In this document: positions 15,525 through 25,600 of the stretch, in pieces | How positions within the stretch are numbered: position 1 is the first letter of the stretch | Layout of the letters: every line of letters starts with the position of its first letter | DNA from: Rhizobium vallis | GTDB lineage: Bacteria > Pseudomonadota > Alphaproteobacteria > Rhizobiales > Rhizobiaceae | Direction: 5' to 3' | Length of the DNA: 64,000 nucleotides | Assembly (NCBI RefSeq): GCF_003985155.1 | Contig: NZ_ML133698.1 | Coordinates: 1-64,000, forward strand | Position numbers and translations under genes: made by a program | Notes under the pieces: model-generated | Seen by the model: only the letters and a program-made list of their open reading frames with translations | Database searches by the model: none | What the model was told of the DNA's origin: nothing

Positions 15525-18088
15525 ATCCGGCTCGTGCGGTCGACCTCAACAGTGGCATGCACCTTCTGGACCTCCACCGGGCATGGGTATTCGCCCCGCC
15601 GCATCAGGCCGTTGAGACGCAAGGCTCTATAGTTTTCCGGAACGAAGACGAGGCCTTTGGGAAACCGCTTGTCGACCTTGAGTTGCGCCGTCAGTTCTCC
15701 CTGGGCGGAACGCACAATGACCTGATCGCCATCCGACAGGCCAAGCTGTGCGGTATCCTCTGCGCTCATCGCGACATAGGGATCATTGGCGACCGTGTTC
15801 AGGATGTCCGACCGTTCGGAAAGATATCCGTTGTGGAACAGGCAGTCGCCGGTGATCAGCATGAGCCGGTCTCCTGCTGTCGGGACGGGCGGCGGCGCAA
15901 AGAACCTGGCCACAGGTGGCGTCGGCACCGCCTTGGTGAATGCGCCGTCGGCGCCAAGCGCGTCCTCAGTCAATCCCTGATAGGCCGGAACCAGCCGTGC
16001 AATCTCGTCGAAAATTTCGCCTTGCGTCGACGGCCGCAGTGCCTGGTTGCGAAGCGCCGCGACGAAGTCGAAGATCGCCAGATTGCCCCGCGCCTCGAAG
16101 GCGGGTTCGCGGAATTTGCGGACCTTCTGGGTCCGGCCCTCGTTGTTGGTGAACGTGCCGGTTTCCTCGCCGTAACCTGCCGCGGGCAGGACGACCTCGG
16201 CAAGGCCCGCCGTATCCGTGAGGAAGGCGTCCTGCACGATCAGGAGATCGGCGGCGCTAAGCGCCCGCGTCACGAAATCCCTGTCGGGATAGGCGATCAG
16301 GGGGTCGGTTCCGACGATGTAGAGAGCGCCCATCCGCCCGCCGACGCAGAGCTCCAGAATGGCGTCGAGATCCGCGCCGGGTTCGGACGGGATTTCGGCG
16401 CCCCAGGTCCGCGCAAGAGTTGTGCGCGCCACATCGTCGGCGACCGCCCGCAGCCCAGGCAGAGCTGCCGGCAGAACTCCCATGTCCCAGGCGCCCATCT
16501 GGTTGGCACGGTCGAAGAGGAACTGCATCGCCGGGCCCTTGCCGAGCAGGCGCAGAACCTGCAGCAGGTTATTGATCTGCTGCAGCGTCGCGCGCGCTTC
16601 GGGTGATCTCAGGAGGTCGACGCTGACAAGCACCGTGACGCTGCGGCCTTCCGTGAGCTCGGCTGCCAGACGATCCGGTCCGTCAATGCCGGTTTCCGCC
16701 GCCGGCTTGCCGATTGTCGCGTCAATGCCCGCAAGAACATCGCCCGGCAAGGCCTGACCGACTGTCGCTGCGAGACCGGCCACCACCGCCGCAAGGCTCG
16801 CCGCTTCTCCGCCCGGCAGCACGCGAACCACCACCCGGGCATCGGCGTCCAGACGGGATGGCCGCGCCGAGAGCATGAGCAATCCGGTCTGTCGCCGCCG
16901 CACGCTATCCCGCAGCAGGTATTCGGTGACCGGGTTCCCCTCGGTGACGTTGCCGCCGATGACGAGCACGCAGTCGTTGCCGATCACTTCGTCCAGCGGT
17001 GCGCGGCTGTTGAAGGCTGCCAGCAGCGGGCCGAGCGTATCGAAGGGCGTGGACCAGCGTGACGAGCAATCAATGTTGTTGCTGCGGAATGCCGTCCGCA
17101 TCAGCTTCTGAAACTGATAGAGCATCTCGTTGGGGAGGCGAGGCGAGGCCAGTCCGCCGGCAGCCTTGCCCTCGACGGCCGATAGCCGCCGGCGCAGATA
17201 GTCCCCAGCCTCATCCCAGGAAACCGGAACCAGGGCGCCATCACGACGGATCATCGGTCGCTTGATCCGGTCCCGGCTCGCGACGAAATCGAGGCCGAAG
17301 CGTCCCCGAACGCAGAGCGTTTCGCGGTTGACACCCTCGTCCCACTTCGAGCGCACCCGCATGAACTCGCCCTTGCGTGTGCCGACCGTCAGCTGGCAAC
17401 CAGTGCCACAATGCGGGCAGATCGTGTCGGTCTCGGTGAGATCCCAGGGCCGCGCCTTGTAGCGATAGGGGAAGCTCATCAGCGCGCCGACCGGGCAGAC
17501 CTCGACGCAATTGCCGCATTGGTCACAACCCGCGAGACTGCCCTCGAAGCCGGTGACGGCGGTATCCATTCCTTTTTCGATTGTGCCGAGGGCGACTGCG
17601 CCGACGACCTCCTCACACATCCGGACACAGCGCTGGCACTGGATGCAGCGGTTGACGTTCATGATGATGACCGGGCTCAGACGGATGTCTTCGGAGTGGA
17701 ACACACGCTTGTCATCGCGGAATCGGCTCTCGCGGGGCCCGTAGGCCATCACCATGTTCTGAAGCTCGCATTCGCCGCCCTTGTCGCAGATCGGACAGTC
17801 GAGGGGGTGGTTGGCGAGCAGCATATCGAGCATGGAAGAGCGCGTTTCCTCGATCAGAGGTGTGTTCGCCCGCACCACCATACCCTCGGTGACGGCGGTG
17901 GCGCAGGACGGCTGCAGCCGCCGCAGCCCCTCGATCTCCACCAGGCACATCCGGCAGGAGGCCAGCGCCGGCAGGCGCTTCAGATAGCAGAAGGTCGGGA
18001 TATCGATGCCCAACCGTCGGGCGGCCTGCAGCACTGTCGAGCCAGCCTCAACCTCCAGCGTTTGTCCATCGATCGTAATGCTAACCAT
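15521..18088 (-). CDS. nuoG: NADH-quinone oxidoreductase subunit G
   Basis: An 855-aa iron-sulfur subunit. It has an N-terminal [2Fe-2S] ferredoxin domain (CYLKRLPALASCRMC), the HxxxCxxCxxxxxC site (HPLDCPICDKGGEC), two [4Fe-4S] motifs (CIQCQRCVRMC and CDQCGNCVEVCP), and a CxxCxxGC motif (CPHCGTGC) opening the molybdopterin-oxidoreductase-like domain. It carries electrons along the peripheral arm. The start MVSITIDGQ (18088) is preferred to one 16 codons upstream that would lie inside nuoF. It is the last gene of the minus-strand operon and ends within the RIME1 element. Confidence 0.94.
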   Translation of the reverse strand: MVSITIDGQTLEVEAGSTVLQAARRLGIDIPTFCYLKRLPALASCRMCLVEIEGLRRLQPSCATAVTEGMVVRANTPLIEETRSSMLDMLLANHPLDCPICDKGGECELQNMVMAYGPRESRFRDDKRVFHSEDIRLSPVIIMNVNRCIQCQRCVRMCEEVVGAVALGTIEKGMDTAVTGFEGSLAGCDQCGNCVEVCPVGALMSFPYRYKARPWDLTETDTICPHCGTGCQLTVGTRKGEFMRVRSKWDEGVNRETLCVRGRFGLDFVASRDRIKRPMIRRDGALVPVSWDEAGDYLRRRLSAVEGKAAGGLASPRLPNEMLYQFQKLMRTAFRSNNIDCSSRWSTPFDTLGPLLAAFNSRAPLDEVIGNDCVLVIGGNVTEGNPVTEYLLRDSVRRRQTGLLMLSARPSRLDADARVVVRVLPGGEAASLAAVVAGLAATVGQALPGDVLAGIDATIGKPAAETGIDGPDRLAAELTEGRSVTVLVSVDLLRSPEARATLQQINNLLQVLRLLGKGPAMQFLFDRANQMGAWDMGVLPAALPGLRAVADDVARTTLARTWGAEIPSEPGADLDAILELCVGGRMGALYIVGTDPLIAYPDRDFVTRALSAADLLIVQDAFLTDTAGLAEVVLPAAGYGEETGTFTNNEGRTQKVRKFREPAFEARGNLAIFDFVAALRNQALRPSTQGEIFDEIARLVPAYQGLTEDALGADGAFTKAVPTPPVARFFAPPPVPTAGDRLMLITGDCLFHNGYLSERSDILNTVANDPYVAMSAEDTAQLGLSDGDQVIVRSAQGELTAQLKVDKRFPKGLVFVPENYRALRLNGLMRRGEYPCPVEVQKVHATVEVDRTSRI

Positions 18089-18120
18089 ACTTCCTCGCAG
18101 TCCTGTCGTAGCGCACGCCT

Positions 18121-19386
18121 TCAGTGAAAGGGGCACCTGCGCTCCTCGATATGGGCAACGAACTCATCGCGAAAATGCGCGAGTGCCGCTCGCAACCCCA
18201 TCGCCGCCCCGTCACCCAAGGCACAAAACGTATTGCCGAAAATGCCTTTGCAGAGCATGTCCAGCTGCTCCAGATCACTGGGCGCACCTTCGCCGGCCTC
18301 GATCCGGCGCAGGACCTTGACGACCCAGTTCAATCCTTCCCGGCATGGCGTGCACTTGCCGCAGGACTCATGGTGGAAGAACTCGATGATCCGGGTGGCG
18401 ACCTTGACCATGCAGGTCGTGTCGTCGATCACGATAACGCCAGCCGAACCGAGCATCGAGCCGGCGGCAGCCAGCGAGTCGAAATCCATCCTCACCTCGA
18501 GCCCGTGCTCCGGTATAACAGGCGCCGAGACCCCGCCCGGGATCACCGCCTTGATTCTGCGTCCCGACAGCGCGCCGCCGGCATGGTTCTCGACCAGTTC
18601 GCGCAGCGGTATGCCCATCGGCAACTCATAGAGGCCGGGTTTGCGCACCTGCCCGCTGAGGCAGTAGAGCTTCGGGCCGGGGCTCTTGTCCGGGCCGATG
18701 CCCCGAAACCAGTCCGACCCCCGCACAATGATATGCGGCACGCAAGCGAGCGTCTCGACATTGTTGATCACTGTCGGGCTGGCGTAGAGCCCGGCCACGG
18801 CCGGAAATGGTGGCTTCAATCGCGGCTGCGCCCGCTTGCCCTCAAGCGACTCGAGCATCGCAGTCTCCTCGCCGCAGATATAGGCGCCGGCGCCGCAGTG
18901 AATGTGTACGGCGAAATTGAAATCCGAGCCCAGAATGCGCTTTCCGAGATAGCCCTTTGCGTAGGCCTCGGCGATCGCCTGCTGCAGACGACGGATCGCC
19001 GTCACATATTCTCCGCGAATGTAGACATAGGCGGTTTCGGCCCCAATCGCGTATGCACTGACCGCCAGCCCCTCGACCAATTGATGTGGGTCGCGCTCCA
19101 TGATGATCCGGTCCTTGAACGTGCCCGGCTCGCCCTCATCGGCGTTGCAGCACAGATATGTCGGCTTGCCCGTGCGCTTCGGCACGAAACCCCATTTCAT
19201 GCCCGTTGGGAATCCGGCACCGCCGCGACCGCGCAGGTTGGAGCGTTTGACGAGGTCGATAACCTCATCAGGCGCGTACTCGCGCAGCGCCTTCGCCAGC
19301 GCCTGGTAGCCGCCGCCAGCCTCGTAAGTCGACATCAAATGACCGTCCGCCACATCGACATTTTTGAGAAGGGTCCGCTCGAACAT
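18121..19386 (-). CDS. nuoF: NADH-quinone oxidoreductase subunit F
   Basis: A 421-aa NADH- and FMN-binding subunit. GRGGAGFPTGMKWGF is the FMN/NADH loop, and ESCGKCTPCREG plus a later Cys in GNTFCALGDGA bind the N3 [4Fe-4S] cluster. It oxidises NADH and passes electrons to NuoG. It begins 4 nt after nuoE ends, so the two are coupled. Confidence 0.95.
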   Translation of the reverse strand: MFERTLLKNVDVADGHLMSTYEAGGGYQALAKALREYAPDEVIDLVKRSNLRGRGGAGFPTGMKWGFVPKRTGKPTYLCCNADEGEPGTFKDRIIMERDPHQLVEGLAVSAYAIGAETAYVYIRGEYVTAIRRLQQAIAEAYAKGYLGKRILGSDFNFAVHIHCGAGAYICGEETAMLESLEGKRAQPRLKPPFPAVAGLYASPTVINNVETLACVPHIIVRGSDWFRGIGPDKSPGPKLYCLSGQVRKPGLYELPMGIPLRELVENHAGGALSGRRIKAVIPGGVSAPVIPEHGLEVRMDFDSLAAAGSMLGSAGVIVIDDTTCMVKVATRIIEFFHHESCGKCTPCREGLNWVVKVLRRIEAGEGAPSDLEQLDMLCKGIFGNTFCALGDGAAMGLRAALAHFRDEFVAHIEERRCPFH

Positions 19387-19390
19387 GGCG

Positions 19391-19909
19391 CTACTCCCCC
19401 GGCAGCCGCGCGGAGGCGTGCTCGACGCTCGCGGCTCCCGCTGTCGCCCGCAGTCTGTCCAGCAGTGCGTTTATCCGCGCCACATCAAGGTGGGCGTGGT
19501 AATCGTCGCCGACTTGCATCACCGGAGCCATCTCGCAGGCGCCGAGGCATTCGACGGTCGAAAGCGTGAACAGCCCGTCCGGGGTGGTGTCGCCTTTCCT
19601 GATCCCCAGCACCGTTTCCAGATGGTTCAGCAAGTCCTCTGATCCGCACAGCATGCAGGAAACATTGTCGCAGAGCTGCAGGTGGAACATCCCCACCGGC
19701 TCGGTGTGGAAGAGGGTGTAGAAAGTCGCCAACTCGTAGACCCAGATCCGCTCGACGCCGAGAATGTCGGCGACCTCTTCCAGCACTGGCCCAGGCAGAT
19801 GGCCATGTTCTTCCTGCGCGATCAGCAGCGCGGGCATGATCGCAGAGCGCTGGTCGGGATAGCGCGCCGCCGCCTCTTCGATCTTTTCACGCATGGTCAT
19901 CGCATTCAA
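19391..19909 (-). CDS. nuoE: NADH-quinone oxidoreductase subunit E
   Basis: A 172-aa thioredoxin-fold subunit with the N1a [2Fe-2S] cluster. The ligands are in CDNVSCMLCG and in VECLGACEMAP. The N-terminal helical bundle (IEEAAARYPDQRSAIMPAL) is typical. It lies 7 nt after nuoD. An internal ATG four codons downstream is an alternative start. Confidence 0.93.
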   Translation of the reverse strand: MNAMTMREKIEEAAARYPDQRSAIMPALLIAQEEHGHLPGPVLEEVADILGVERIWVYELATFYTLFHTEPVGMFHLQLCDNVSCMLCGSEDLLNHLETVLGIRKGDTTPDGLFTLSTVECLGACEMAPVMQVGDDYHAHLDVARINALLDRLRATAGAASVEHASARLPGE

Positions 19910-19916
19910 ATCCTTG

Positions 19917-21131
19917 CTACTTGTCCACCTCCGCCATCACAGGGTCAAGGCTGCCGAGCACGGCGATCATGTCCGCCAGATAGCGGGCGTTAGTGACGCC
20001 GAAGAGGGCCTGAAGATTGACGAACGAAGGTGCCCGCACCTTCATGCGGAACGGTTTTGGCGACCCGTCGCTGATGATGTAGAAGCCAAGCTCGCCCTTT
20101 GGCGCCTCGATCGCCGAATAGACCTCGCCCTTCGGCACCTTGAAGCCGTAGGCCGACAGGTCGAAATGCTGGATCAGCGCCTCCATCGAGCAGTGCACCC
20201 GATCCTTGTTGAGCGGGAAGGCGATCGTCGGATTGTCGATCTGGAACGGCCCCTCAGGCATCTGGTCGATGCATTGTTCGATGATCCTCATGCTTTCGCG
20301 CATCTCGTCGACGCGGCATCGCCAGCGTGCATAGCAATCGCCCTCGTTACGGGTGATGACGTTGAAATCGAGCCGGTCGTAGATCTCGTAGGGCTCATCG
20401 CGCCGGATGTCCCAGTCGACACCTGATGCACGCAGGTTCGGGCCGCTGAGGCCGAGATCGACAGCATCCTCGGCGGAGATCACGCCGATCCCCTTCGTGC
20501 GATTGAGAAACACCCGGTTATCTTCGAGCAGTCGCTCATAGTCGCGGATACGGTTCGGGAAAATGTCGCAAAACTCCCGGATCTTGGGGAAGAACCCGTC
20601 AGGCAGGTCCTCGCGCACCCCGCCAACCCGGCAGAAGGACGTGTGCATGCGCGCACCGGTGATCATTTCCAGGAGGTCCATGATCATTTCGCGCTCACGC
20701 ATGACGTAAAGCAGCGCGGTCATGGCGCCGAGATCCATCGGCAGCGCGCCCGTGATCAGGAGGTGACCGGAGATCCGTGCCAGCTCGGCCATCATCACGC
20801 GGATATATTGCGCCCGGATCGGTGCTTCTATGCCGAGGAGTTTCTCCACCGCCAGCGCGAAGGCGAGGTTGTTCGAGGGCGGACAGAGATAGTCGAGCCG
20901 GTCCGTCAGCGGGAAAATCTGGGTATAGGTGAAACTCTCCGCCAGTTTCTCGGTGCCGCGATGGAGATAGCCGATATGCGGATCGACGCGGCCGACGAAC
21001 TCGCCGTCCAATTCGAGGACGAGCCGAAGAACCCCATGGGTGCTGGGGTGCTGCGGACCGAGGTTGAGAAGCACTTCCCTGGTATTGAGCGCTTCACCCT
21101 CAGGCCTGCTGAGCTCGGTGACTTCGGTCAT
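19917..21131 (-). CDS. nuoD: NADH-quinone oxidoreductase subunit D
   Basis: A 404-aa 49-kDa-type subunit lining the quinone chamber. Marker sequences are LNLGPQHPSTHGVLRLVLELDGE (with the quinone-contacting His), HIGYLHRGTEKLAE, RVGGVREDLP and the ending RAPSFVNLQALFG and YLADMIAVLGSLDPVMAEVDK. NuoC and NuoD are separate genes, unlike the fused NuoCD of enterobacteria. Confidence 0.95.
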   Translation of the reverse strand: MTEVTELSRPEGEALNTREVLLNLGPQHPSTHGVLRLVLELDGEFVGRVDPHIGYLHRGTEKLAESFTYTQIFPLTDRLDYLCPPSNNLAFALAVEKLLGIEAPIRAQYIRVMMAELARISGHLLITGALPMDLGAMTALLYVMREREMIMDLLEMITGARMHTSFCRVGGVREDLPDGFFPKIREFCDIFPNRIRDYERLLEDNRVFLNRTKGIGVISAEDAVDLGLSGPNLRASGVDWDIRRDEPYEIYDRLDFNVITRNEGDCYARWRCRVDEMRESMRIIEQCIDQMPEGPFQIDNPTIAFPLNKDRVHCSMEALIQHFDLSAYGFKVPKGEVYSAIEAPKGELGFYIISDGSPKPFRMKVRAPSFVNLQALFGVTNARYLADMIAVLGSLDPVMAEVDK

Positions 21132-21160
21132 CTCAATGTTCCGGCGTAGAACGGCCTCCC

Positions 21161-21697
21161 TTACGGAATGTCCCTGGTGGCAAGGTCGGGCTGCGTTGGC
21201 GGCGGACCTTCGGCACCGAAGGGGTTCAACTTGTCCTTATAGCCCCTGAGAGGGAAATCCTTGCGCTGGGGAAAGCCCTCGAAGCCTTCCCACATGTAGA
21301 TCCGGCGCAGATCGGGATGTCCCTCGAACCGGATGCCATACATGTCCCAGCCCTCACGCTCATGCCAGTTGGCGGTGCGCCAGACTCCCGTGACCGAAGA
21401 CACTTCGGGAGGATCGCCAAGCCGGCACTTGATGCGGACCCGCCACCTGTTGGGCAGCGAATAGAGATGGTAGACCGCCTCGAACCGCGGCGTTTCGGGA
21501 TAGTGATCAACCCCGCAAATGTCCGAGAGGAAATTGAATTGCAGCGCCGGATGCTCTTTCAGGAGCCGGCAGAACTCGACGATCTTTTCGGGCGGAACGG
21601 CAAAGGCGTCGATACCGTGCGCAGTGCCGAGGTCCTCGATTGTTTCTCCGAAGCGCTCCATGATCGGAGCGCGATTGAGGGACGGCCCCGCGCTCAT
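21161..21697 (-). CDS. nuoC: NADH-quinone oxidoreductase subunit C
   Basis: A 178-aa 30-kDa-type subunit of the peripheral arm. The family signature is REGWDMYGIRFEGHPDLRRI followed by FPLRGYKD. The ATG at 21697 overlaps the nuoB stop (ATGA), and nuoD follows after 29 nt. Confidence 0.93.
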   Translation of the reverse strand: MSAGPSLNRAPIMERFGETIEDLGTAHGIDAFAVPPEKIVEFCRLLKEHPALQFNFLSDICGVDHYPETPRFEAVYHLYSLPNRWRVRIKCRLGDPPEVSSVTGVWRTANWHEREGWDMYGIRFEGHPDLRRIYMWEGFEGFPQRKDFPLRGYKDKLNPFGAEGPPPTQPDLATRDIP

Positions 21698-22197
21698 GAC
21701 GCTATAACCCGATCCAGAGGTGTGCCTGCGAGCGCCCGGGATCTCTTGATCTTTTCTTGAAGCAGCAAGAAGCCGTGCATCAGCGCCTCCGGCCGGGGCG
21801 GACAGCCGGGCACATGCACATCGACTGGCACGAAGGTTTCCGATCCCTGCACCACGGCATAGGTATTGTAGACGCCGCCCGAAATAGCGCAGGTGCCCAT
21901 GGCGATCACCCAGCGCGGTTCCGGCATCTGGTCATAGAGCCGCCGCACGACGGGCGCGAATTTCCGGGTCACGGTGCCGGCGATGATCATGACGTCGGAT
22001 TGTCTCGGCGAAGGGCGGAACACCACGCCGAACCGATCGAGATCGTAGCGGGCGCAACCGGCCGAAATCATCTCGATGGCGCAGCAGGCAATGCCGAAGG
22101 TCTCCGGCCACAGCGCTGATCTCCGGCTCCAACTGATGATGCTGTCGGCCGTGGTGAACAGCACGCTGTCGCGGATCGCGTTGTTTACGCCTCCCAT
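21694..22197 (-). CDS. nuoB: NADH-quinone oxidoreductase subunit B
   Basis: A 167-aa subunit holding the N2 [4Fe-4S] cluster next to quinone. The cluster site reads ACCAIEM with later Cys in MGTCAISGG and VPGCPPRPEAL. The start MGGVNNAIRD at 22197 has AAGGAG 8 nt upstream and lies inside the end of nuoA. The frame is open further upstream, but that part is antisense-like arginine-rich sequence overlapping nuoA. Confidence 0.94.
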   Translation of the reverse strand: MGGVNNAIRDSVLFTTADSIISWSRRSALWPETFGIACCAIEMISAGCARYDLDRFGVVFRPSPRQSDVMIIAGTVTRKFAPVVRRLYDQMPEPRWVIAMGTCAISGGVYNTYAVVQGSETFVPVDVHVPGCPPRPEALMHGFLLLQEKIKRSRALAGTPLDRVIAS

Positions 22198-22550
22198 TCC
22201 AGCGCTCCTTTCAGCCAGGCGTAGGCGAAGCCCACGATAAGCAGCACCATGAAGACGATCATCTCGACATAGCCGACCAGCCCGATCTCTTTCAGGACGA
22301 CGGCCCAGGGAAAGAGGAACATCGCTTCGACATCGAAAACCACCAGCAGGATCGCGAGGATGAAGAACGGCACCCTGAAGCGGCCCGCCGCCGCCTCGCC
22401 CGCGGCGTCCATGCCGCATTCATAGGGCATGTTCTTGGCGGGGTAGGGATTGGATGGGCGCAGCAGCGAGGAGACGAACAACGTCACCCCCACCACCAGA
22501 ACGACTCCGGCGACCATGAAAAGAACGGGCAAGAATTCCATTGCAGTCAT
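22185..22550 (-). CDS. nuoA: NADH-quinone oxidoreductase subunit A
   Basis: A 121-aa membrane subunit with three helices. The conserved loop NPYPAKNMPYECGMD carries the Cys-containing motif near the quinone site, and FILAILLVVFDVEAMFLFPWA is the hallmark second helix. ATG 22550 is chosen; another in-frame ATG lies three codons downstream. A 129-bp gap to nuoN could hold a separate promoter for nuoA-G. Confidence 0.93.
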   Translation of the reverse strand: MTAMEFLPVLFMVAGVVLVVGVTLFVSSLLRPSNPYPAKNMPYECGMDAAGEAAAGRFRVPFFILAILLVVFDVEAMFLFPWAVVLKEIGLVGYVEMIVFMVLLIVGFAYAWLKGALEWEA

Positions 22551-22679
22551 ATCACTGCACCGGTTGCCCACTGACCTCATCGCGAACCGGTAAATCGGTC
22601 ACGCTACGGGGCGACTTGGGCAATCCTTCCTCCATCTTCAAGTCTATTCCGTCGGTGTGATCATTGCAAATCCAATCGC

Positions 22680-24119
22680 TCACCCGCCAAAGACCGAATC
22701 TTGGGCAAGCTTCAGAAACCACGACGGAAATAGGCCGATGCCGATGGTGCCGGCGGCGGTGACGGCCAGCGTTACGCGCACCAGGGGCGTCAACGCCGGG
22801 TCGAACGCCCTCTTCGGCTCGCGCATGTAGATCACCATGACGATGCGGATGTAGAAATAGGCGGCGATGGCACTGAGCAGCACTGCGATGACCGCCAGCA
22901 TGACGAAACCACGCTCGACGAGGGCAACCAGCACGTAAAACTTGGCGAAGAACCCGGCCGTCGGCGGAATGCCGGCCAGCGAGAAGAGATAGAGCAGCAT
23001 CAGAAGCGCCAGCCCCGGATGTGACTTGGCGAAACCCGCATAGTCTTCGATGACCTCGCCCGAGACATCGTCGTTCCGCATCATGATGACGGCGGCGAAA
23101 ATGCCGAGATTCGTGAAAGCGTAGATCAGTAGGTAAAGCATCACGCTGGCGATCCCATCGGCCCCGCCGGCCGCTACGCCGAAAATGGCGAAGCCGGCAT
23201 GGGCAATGCTGGAATAGGCCAGGAGACGCTTGAAATTATCCTGGACCAGCGCCACGAAGCTGCCGAGCGCCATCGTCACCACCGCAATGACGGCGACGAT
23301 GATCCAGACGTTCGAGGCTGCGACCAGAGGGTTGAGGAACACCCGCAGGATCACCGCGAACCCCGCCGCCTTGGGGCCAACCGACATGAAGGCGGTGATC
23401 GTCGTCGGCGCGCCCTCATAGACGTCCGGCAGCCACATATGGAAGGGAACCGCGCCGACCTTGAAGACCAGCCCCGCGACGATGAAGACCACCGCCAGCA
23501 GCAATCCGGGATCGAGCGGATCGCCGGTCACCGCCGCAGCCATCCCGTCCAGTTGCGTCGTGCCGGTAAGCCCGTAGATCAGCGAAACGCCGTAAAGGAA
23601 AATCCCGGTCGAGACCGCGCCAAGGATCACGTATTTCAGTGCTGCTTCGTTCGACCGCCGCTCACGCCGCAGGAAGCCGGTCAGCACATAGGTGCAAATC
23701 ACCATCAGTTCGAGGCCCACATAGATCGACAGGAGATCAGTCGCGGAGGCCATGATCATCATGCCCGAAAGCGCTAGGAGCAGAAGGACATAGTATTCGC
23801 TGCTCCCGATCCCTTCGATATCGGCATATTTTCGCGAAAGGAGGAATGTCAGAACGGTGGCAAGATAGAAAACGAACTTGAAGAAGACCGCGAAGCGGTC
23901 GGCGATGAACATGCCCGTGTATGCCGGCCGCACCTCGCTCGCCAGCATGAGTGTCGCCAAGGCGGCAATCAACACGACCGCGACCGACGCCCAGACAAGG
24001 AAATGTTCCTGTCCCTTTCGCACAAACTGTCCCAGGATCAGCAGGATGCAGGCGCCGGTGATCACCACGATCTCGGGCAGGCTTGCCAGGGCCGACTGGA
24101 AAAGCATGGCGGCGGTCAT
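22680..24119 (-). CDS. nuoN: NADH-quinone oxidoreductase subunit N
   Basis: A 479-aa antiporter-like subunit. IYVGLELMVICTYVLTG holds the TM5 glutamate and VFKVGAVPFHMWLPDVYEGAPT the TM7 lysine and following PxHxWLPD loop used in proton transfer. The start overlaps the nuoM stop (ATGA). Confidence 0.94.
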   Translation of the reverse strand: MTAAMLFQSALASLPEIVVITGACILLILGQFVRKGQEHFLVWASVAVVLIAALATLMLASEVRPAYTGMFIADRFAVFFKFVFYLATVLTFLLSRKYADIEGIGSSEYYVLLLLALSGMMIMASATDLLSIYVGLELMVICTYVLTGFLRRERRSNEAALKYVILGAVSTGIFLYGVSLIYGLTGTTQLDGMAAAVTGDPLDPGLLLAVVFIVAGLVFKVGAVPFHMWLPDVYEGAPTTITAFMSVGPKAAGFAVILRVFLNPLVAASNVWIIVAVIAVVTMALGSFVALVQDNFKRLLAYSSIAHAGFAIFGVAAGGADGIASVMLYLLIYAFTNLGIFAAVIMMRNDDVSGEVIEDYAGFAKSHPGLALLMLLYLFSLAGIPPTAGFFAKFYVLVALVERGFVMLAVIAVLLSAIAAYFYIRIVMVIYMREPKRAFDPALTPLVRVTLAVTAAGTIGIGLFPSWFLKLAQDSVFGG

Positions 24120-25591
24120 TGGCCGCTCCCCCTGCTGAGCACGTTCGTCAGCAGATGCTTCACCGAGGCATCGATGATGTTGAGAAAGGGTTTCGGATAG
24201 AGCCCAACCCAGAGGACGAAGACGGCCAGCGGCAGGATCGCAGCCATCTCACGGGCGCTCACATCGCGTATCTTCAACCTGGCGCCGGCACTGGCCGGGC
24301 CGAGCGCGACTTTCCCATACATGCCAAGCAGATAGGCTGCCGCCAGCAATGCACCCAAAACGGCGGCCGAGCCGGCGACCAGGTTGGCCGCAAACCCGCC
24401 TGACAGAACCAGCAACTCGCCCACGAACGAATTCGTTCCCGGCAGCGCCATCGACGACAGGGTAAACAGTGCCAGAAACGTGGTGTAGACCGGCGCCACC
24501 TTCATCAACCCGCCATAGTCGGCGATGCTGCGGGTGTGGGTCCGCTCGTAAATCAGCCCGACGAACAGGAATAGGGCGCCTGTCGTCACGCCATGATTGA
24601 ACATCTGCAGGATACCGCCCTCGAGCCCGCGGAGATTCAGTGCAAAAATCCCCAGCGTCACGAAGCCCATGTGGCTGATGCTGGAATAGGCCACCAGCTT
24701 CTTCAGATCGTCCTGCGCCAGCGCGAGCAACCCGCCGTAGACGATCGCAAGCACCGAAAGCGCCAGCATCAGCGTCGAATAATACATCGATGCCTCCGGC
24801 AGCATCGGCAGAGAGAACCGCAGAAATCCGTAGGCGCCCATCTTCAGGAGCACTCCGGCGAGGATAATGCTGCCCGCCGTCGGCGCCTGCACATGGGCGT
24901 CCGGCAGCCAGGTATGGACCGGCACCATCGGCACCTTGACCGCAAAAGCGATCAGGAAGGCGAAGAACAGCCAGGACTGGATCCGGAACGGCAAGTCCTG
25001 CCCTGTCAAAGCGAGGATATCGAAGGTCCTGCCACCGTAGAAATAGAGCACGATGACGCCGATCAGGAACAGGAGGCTGCCCGCCAGCGTGTAGAGGAAA
25101 AACTTGATCGCCGCATAGACCCGACCCTCGCCACCCCAGACGCCGATGATGAGGTACATCGGGATCAGCATCGCCTCCCAAAAGACGTAGAAGAGGAACA
25201 GATCGAGCGCGCAGAAGACCCCGAGCATCAACGCCTGCATGGAGAGAAGGCAGATCATGAATTCCTTCACCTTGCGGTCGATCGCGACCCAGGAGGCGAG
25301 CACGCAGATCGACCCCAACAGTGCGGTCAGGAACACGAAGAGCGCGCTGATTCCGTCGATGCCGAGCGCATAATTGATCCCGAGCGCAGGCACCCACGGG
25401 CGCATCTCGGTGAACTGCATGGCATGGGTCGTGGTGTCGAATCCGACCAGCATGGCGATGCAGAGAGCAAGGTCGAGGACGGCGAAAGAGAGCGCAGTCC
25501 ACCGCGCCGCATCGTCACCGCGCAGGAACATCAGAACCGCGGCCCCGGCGACGGGGGTGAATATGATGAAGCTGAGGAGCGGGAAGCCCAT
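24116..25591 (-). CDS. nuoM: NADH-quinone oxidoreductase subunit M
   Basis: A 491-aa antiporter-like subunit. FYVFWEAMLIPMYLIIGVWG contains the TM5 glutamate and AFAVKVPMVPVHTWLPDAH the TM7 lysine. HMGFVTLGIFALN and FNHGVTTGALFLFVG are typical of NuoM. It follows the MnhD-like gene after 9 nt. Confidence 0.94.
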   Translation of the reverse strand: MGFPLLSFIIFTPVAGAAVLMFLRGDDAARWTALSFAVLDLALCIAMLVGFDTTTHAMQFTEMRPWVPALGINYALGIDGISALFVFLTALLGSICVLASWVAIDRKVKEFMICLLSMQALMLGVFCALDLFLFYVFWEAMLIPMYLIIGVWGGEGRVYAAIKFFLYTLAGSLLFLIGVIVLYFYGGRTFDILALTGQDLPFRIQSWLFFAFLIAFAVKVPMVPVHTWLPDAHVQAPTAGSIILAGVLLKMGAYGFLRFSLPMLPEASMYYSTLMLALSVLAIVYGGLLALAQDDLKKLVAYSSISHMGFVTLGIFALNLRGLEGGILQMFNHGVTTGALFLFVGLIYERTHTRSIADYGGLMKVAPVYTTFLALFTLSSMALPGTNSFVGELLVLSGGFAANLVAGSAAVLGALLAAAYLLGMYGKVALGPASAGARLKIRDVSAREMAAILPLAVFVLWVGLYPKPFLNIIDASVKHLLTNVLSRGSGQ

Positions 25592-25600
25592 GGCACTCCT

